Shown one piece after another: positions 5,872-9,269 of a stretch of 9,269 nt of DNA. A model generated the notes under the pieces. The model was given only the letters and a program-made list of their open reading frames with translations, did no database searches and was not told the origin of the DNA. Numbering within the stretch: position 1 is the stretch's first letter; each line of letters opens with the position of its first letter. Source of the DNA: JBDTCO01 sp039923495 (GTDB lineage Bacteria > Myxococcota_A > Polyangia > Palsa-1104); NCBI GenBank assembly GCA_039923495.1, contig JBDTCO010000129.1:1-9269 (forward strand), written 5' to 3'. The position numbers and the translations under genes are program-made.

Positions 5872-6084
5872 CTACCCGTGGTTGCAGCACTGCACCGCCC
5901 ACACGAGGTAACTCGCCGCGCCCCCGAGCACGAGCGCGGGCGTCACGAGATCGACGAGGAAGCGACGCACGGGACGGTGCGCGAGCGCGAGCGATGCTTC
6001 CAGCCGATGGCGGCTGCGCGCGAGCGTCCGACGACGCAGCGCGTCCGAGGGCTCGAGCTCCGGGAGCTTCGCTAGATCTTCCAT
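5872..6084 (-). CDS. Small single-span membrane protein, candidate anti-sigma partner
   Basis: A 70-residue protein. Residues 1-40 are charged and arginine-rich, a single membrane segment lies at about 42-64 (FLVDLVTPALVLGGAASYLV), and a short tail ends QCCNHG. Its ATG (6084) lies inside the end of the ECF sigma gene, a 13-bp overlap, with a GGAAGG ribosome binding site about seven bases upstream, so the two genes are translationally coupled. Anti-sigma factors are usually encoded exactly here and span the membrane once with a cytoplasmic N-terminus, which this fits. However, there is no HxxxCxxC zinc motif and the cytoplasmic part is very short. The assignment therefore rests on position and topology, not homology. 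Confidence 0.75.
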   Translation of the reverse strand: MEDLAKLPELEPSDALRRRTLARSRHRLEASLALAHRPVRRFLVDLVTPALVLGGAASYLVWAVQCCNHG

Positions 6085-6593
6085 GGCGTGCCTTCCTCTC
6101 CGAGAGCGTACGCGAGCGCGGCCCGCGCGCGCGAGAGTCGTTGTCGAGCGGCCGCGGCGCTGATGCCGAGCACCTGCGCTGCGAGCTGCGGCTCCATCGC
6201 CTCGACGCCCACGAGCAGCAAGATCTCACGGTGCGCGACGGGCAGCTCGCCGAGCGCGGTCTCGAGCTTTTGCCAGCGCTCGCGCCACGCGTGATCGATC
6301 TCCGGCGTCGTGCTCGTCACGGCCTCGACGACATCGCGTCGACGCAGCCGGTCGGCGATCGACCACCGCACGTGGCTGCGATACAGGTTGCGCGCGACCG
6401 TGAAGAGCCACGCCGCGATGTCGGTGTCCTCGGACAGCGTCGGAGCGTGACGAGCGAGCCGGAGCCACGTCTCCTGGAACAGATCGTCAGCGACGTCGCG
6501 GCGACCCGACAAGCGCACGAGGAAGCCGTAGATGCGCTTCTCGTACGTCGTGTAGATGGCGTCGAACTGCACGCACCATGGACACCTGAGCAC
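6072..6593 (-). CDS. ECF-family RNA polymerase sigma factor
   Basis: A 173-residue sigma factor with only regions 2 and 4, as in the extracytoplasmic-function group. Region 2 spans about residues 10-78: FDAIYTTYEKRIYGFLVRL, DVADDLFQETWLRLARH (core binding, region 2.2), and AAWLFTVARNLYRSHVR (-10 recognition). Region 4 spans about 108-160, with LGELPVAHREILLLVGVEAM and the helix-turn-helix AAQVLGISAAAARQRLSRARAAL (-35 recognition). The start is not certain: GTG 6593 adds an unusual RCPWC stretch, while GTG 6572 gives MQFDAIYTTYEKR, close to the usual ECF N-terminus, so the shorter form may be right. The next gene overlaps its end and encodes a membrane protein likely to hold it inactive. A matching ECF-type promoter lies upstream, consistent with autoregulation. 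Confidence 0.93.
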   Translation of the reverse strand: MLRCPWCVQFDAIYTTYEKRIYGFLVRLSGRRDVADDLFQETWLRLARHAPTLSEDTDIAAWLFTVARNLYRSHVRWSIADRLRRRDVVEAVTSTTPEIDHAWRERWQKLETALGELPVAHREILLLVGVEAMEPQLAAQVLGISAAAARQRLSRARAALAYALGEEGTPWKI

Positions 6594-6599
6594 GTGGAT

Positions 6600-6625
6600 C
6601 GTGACCGAATATTTTTCGTGTCACG
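6600..6625. repeat. Inverted repeat CGTGAC...GTCACG between divergent genes
   Basis: CGTGAC at 6600-6605 and GTCACG at 6620-6625 are perfect complements separated by 14 AT-rich bases. The element lies in the 81-bp gap between the sigma gene and the divergent TolQ-like gene. Its right arm contains the CGT of the proposed sigma-gene promoter, so a bound protein would block that promoter. Confidence 0.4.
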
Positions 6626-6645
6626 TTCGCGCGCGGTCCCCGTTC
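6623..6645 (-). promoter_or_regulatory. ECF-type promoter candidate for the sigma factor operon
   Basis: On the minus strand GAAC (6645-6642), within AGAAC, is followed by exactly 16 bases and CGT (6625-6623). ECF sigma factors of the RpoE type recognise GGAAC, 16-17 bases, then CGT. Transcription would start a few bases later and give a leader of roughly 25-45 nt, depending on the true start codon. The match suggests that the sigma factor transcribes its own gene. The motif is short, so confidence is moderate. Confidence 0.4.
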
Positions 6646-6663
6646 TCCCTACGAACCCCAACC

Positions 6664-6671
6664 AAGGAGGA
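6664..6671 (+). promoter_or_regulatory. Strong ribosome binding site deciding the 6675 start
   Basis: AAGGAGGA is a near-complete complement of the 16S rRNA 3' end and lies three bases before the ATG at 6675. The reading frame is open far upstream, to 5820, antisense to the sigma operon, so this site is what fixes the real start. Confidence 0.85.
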
Positions 6672-6674
6672 CCC

Positions 6675-7025
6675 ATGTACGACCTGATCCGTGACGGTGG
6701 CTTTCCGATGTTCATCCTGCTGGCGCTCGGCACCTGGGCGCTCGTCGTCGCTGCGCTCGCGTGGCGCAGGCCCGACCGTCAGCGCATGAGGATGGCGCGC
6801 GAGCTGCGCTTCGCCACGCTGTGCGCGGCGGGCTTCGGCATCATCGCTGACCTCAAGGCCACGGGTGTGCACGCGCCGCACTTCGAGCAGCCCGCGTTCG
6901 ACCTCACGCACATCCTCGTGCAAGGCTTCGCGGAGTCGATGAGCCCCGGGGTCATGGGCCTGTCGTTCGCGGTGATCGTGTCGGTGTTCCTCGCGCTCGC
7001 GGAGCGCGGGTTCGTCGAGGCCTAG
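6675..7025 (+). CDS. Small MotA/TolQ/ExbB-like membrane protein
   Basis: A 116-residue inner-membrane protein. It begins MYDLIRDGGFPMFILLALGT with a membrane segment at about 10-30, has a weaker hydrophobic stretch at about 46-60 (FATLCAAGFGIIADL), a variable acidic middle, and a last segment at about 92-110 preceded by ILVQGFAESMSPGVMG. The opening GGFPMFILL and the GFAESMSPGVMGLSFAV stretch resemble shortened MotA/TolQ/ExbB proton-channel proteins that occur as stand-alone genes in Myxococcota. It lacks the length of true TolQ or ExbB (over 200 residues), and no TolR/ExbD gene is adjacent, so proton-channel activity should not be assumed. It is divergent from the ECF sigma operon and may belong to its regulon, an inference from position. 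It ends 22 bp from the convergent gene at 7048. Confidence 0.85.
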   Translation: MYDLIRDGGFPMFILLALGTWALVVAALAWRRPDRQRMRMARELRFATLCAAGFGIIADLKATGVHAPHFEQPAFDLTHILVQGFAESMSPGVMGLSFAVIVSVFLALAERGFVEA

Positions 7026-7047
7026 CGACTCGTGCGTCGCCTTCGCT

Positions 7048-7697
7048 TCACTTCCGGACGACGTCGCCCCACTTGATGCCGGCGCCCTCGACCTTGCCGG
7101 TGCGTGTGAAGGTCACGAGCCTACCGGGCGTGGGGTAGCCGCGCGCGATGATCTCCGCGCTCGTCGACGTGGTCTTGAGCTCGTACTGGAAGTGCTGCTT
7201 CCTGAGGTCGGGCTGCATCGCGGCGCACGTCCACGCGGGATCTGCCCAGTCGGCGGCCGTCGGCGTGTAGACGTCGCGCGAGACGAGCTCGAGCTTCGCC
7301 GGCGTCGGGTGCTTCGTCGACGGGCACAGCTTGCCGCTGTCGACGAGATGCGAGCTGAGCCCGCTCGCGACCTGCCGCAAGACGACCTGCGCCTCGGCCT
7401 CGATGGACTTGCTGCGATATGCGTCCATGCCGCGCTGGAACGCGGCGGAGCACGTCTTCCACTCGACGGCAGGGATCGACGCCTTCACGCCCGCGAGCAT
7501 GTTCGCGACGAGCTTCTCGGGTGATGTGCCGGGCGTCGGCGTGACCGAGCCGGCCTCGCGCTGCACGGCCTCCGAGAACGCCTTGCACTTGGGTCCCGAC
7601 AGGAGCGCCTGATCCGGATCCGTGTGATCCGCGTGCGCGACCCCATGCACCACGCCACCCAAGAAGAAGAGGAGCGCGAGCGCCTTCGTCTTCATCA

Positions 7698-7698
<1 letters not shown>
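7048..7698 (-). CDS. Periplasmic four-cysteine protein, unknown family
   Basis: Not recognised. The product is 216 residues from the ATG at 7698, or 215 from the adjacent ATG at 7695. The first 23 residues are a Sec signal peptide (KTKALALLFFLGGVVHGVAHA), giving a mature start at DHTDPDQ. Four cysteines at 38, 83, 125 and 158 are well spaced for two disulfides in the periplasm. The middle (about 85-122) looks helical, and the C-terminal part, from WADPAWTCAAM to GIKWGDVVRK, looks like a beta sheet with a final GAGIKWG. This faintly recalls pilin-like C-terminal domains, but there is no pilin N-terminal motif. The ATG overlaps the stop of the upstream peptidase gene by one base, so it is coupled to it and may act in the same process, perhaps handling peptides. 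The link is positional only. Confidence 0.85.

Positions 7699-9269
<1,571 letters not shown>

Noticed and set aside
5820..6674. Upstream extension of the TolQ-like protein from 5820
   Set aside because: The extension is antisense to the sigma factor and its partner. The ATG at 6675 has an excellent AAGGAGGA site and begins the membrane protein proper.

Overview
The window is high-GC DNA (most real genes have G or C at nearly every third codon position) of the kind found in Myxococcota, the former Deltaproteobacteria. The evidence is a PilZ protein of the Myxococcus paralogous type, a lipoprotein of Cys-rich repeats plus a glycine-rich domain, a small MotA/TolQ/ExbB-like membrane protein of a myxobacterial style, and many short secreted proteins without known families. 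The phylum assignment is an inference from gene content. No insertion sequence, CRISPR array, phage gene or tRNA was recognised.

Layout, left to right. 1-384 has no convincing gene, but its right end carries a sigma70-like promoter and a direct repeat in front of a large surface lipoprotein (385-1914, +): lipobox, five 8-cysteine repeats, then an ALK/LTK-type glycine-rich domain. 1915-2133 is non-coding or holds a decayed gene end. A c-di-GMP-binding PilZ protein follows (2134-2529, -). 2530-2948 appears to hold a small secreted-protein gene broken by a one-base frameshift (about 2709-2915, +). Next is the tmRNA gene ssrA (2949-3313, -), with acceptor stem, T arm, pseudoknot 1 and the tag frame ANDNAYALAA all visible. 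Divergent from it across 79 bp is glutathione reductase (3393-4745, +), followed 13 bp later by a DUF3224 protein (4759-5163, +).

The DUF3224 gene converges on, and overlaps by 17 bp, an unrecognised secreted protein (5147-5785, -). A perfect hairpin lies at that overlap and an almost perfect 23-bp palindrome lies just upstream of the secreted-protein gene. An ECF sigma factor (6072-6593, -) overlaps a 70-residue single-span membrane protein (5872-6084, -), probably its partner. Divergent from the sigma gene is a 116-residue MotA/TolQ/ExbB-like protein (6675-7025, +). The sigma gene has a well-spaced ECF-type promoter that shares bases with an inverted repeat. The right end is an operon on the minus strand: an M3 zinc oligopeptidase running off the window (7698-9269), coupled by a TGATG stop/start overlap to a four-cysteine periplasmic protein (7048-7698).

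Functional themes are thiol and redox homeostasis (glutathione reductase), ribosome rescue (tmRNA), c-di-GMP signalling, an envelope regulatory unit and peptide degradation. I saw no clear new multi-gene defence or biosynthetic system. The least conventional items are the lipoprotein architecture, the frameshifted small gene, the zinc-finger-free sigma partner, and the palindromes around the unrecognised secreted-protein gene.
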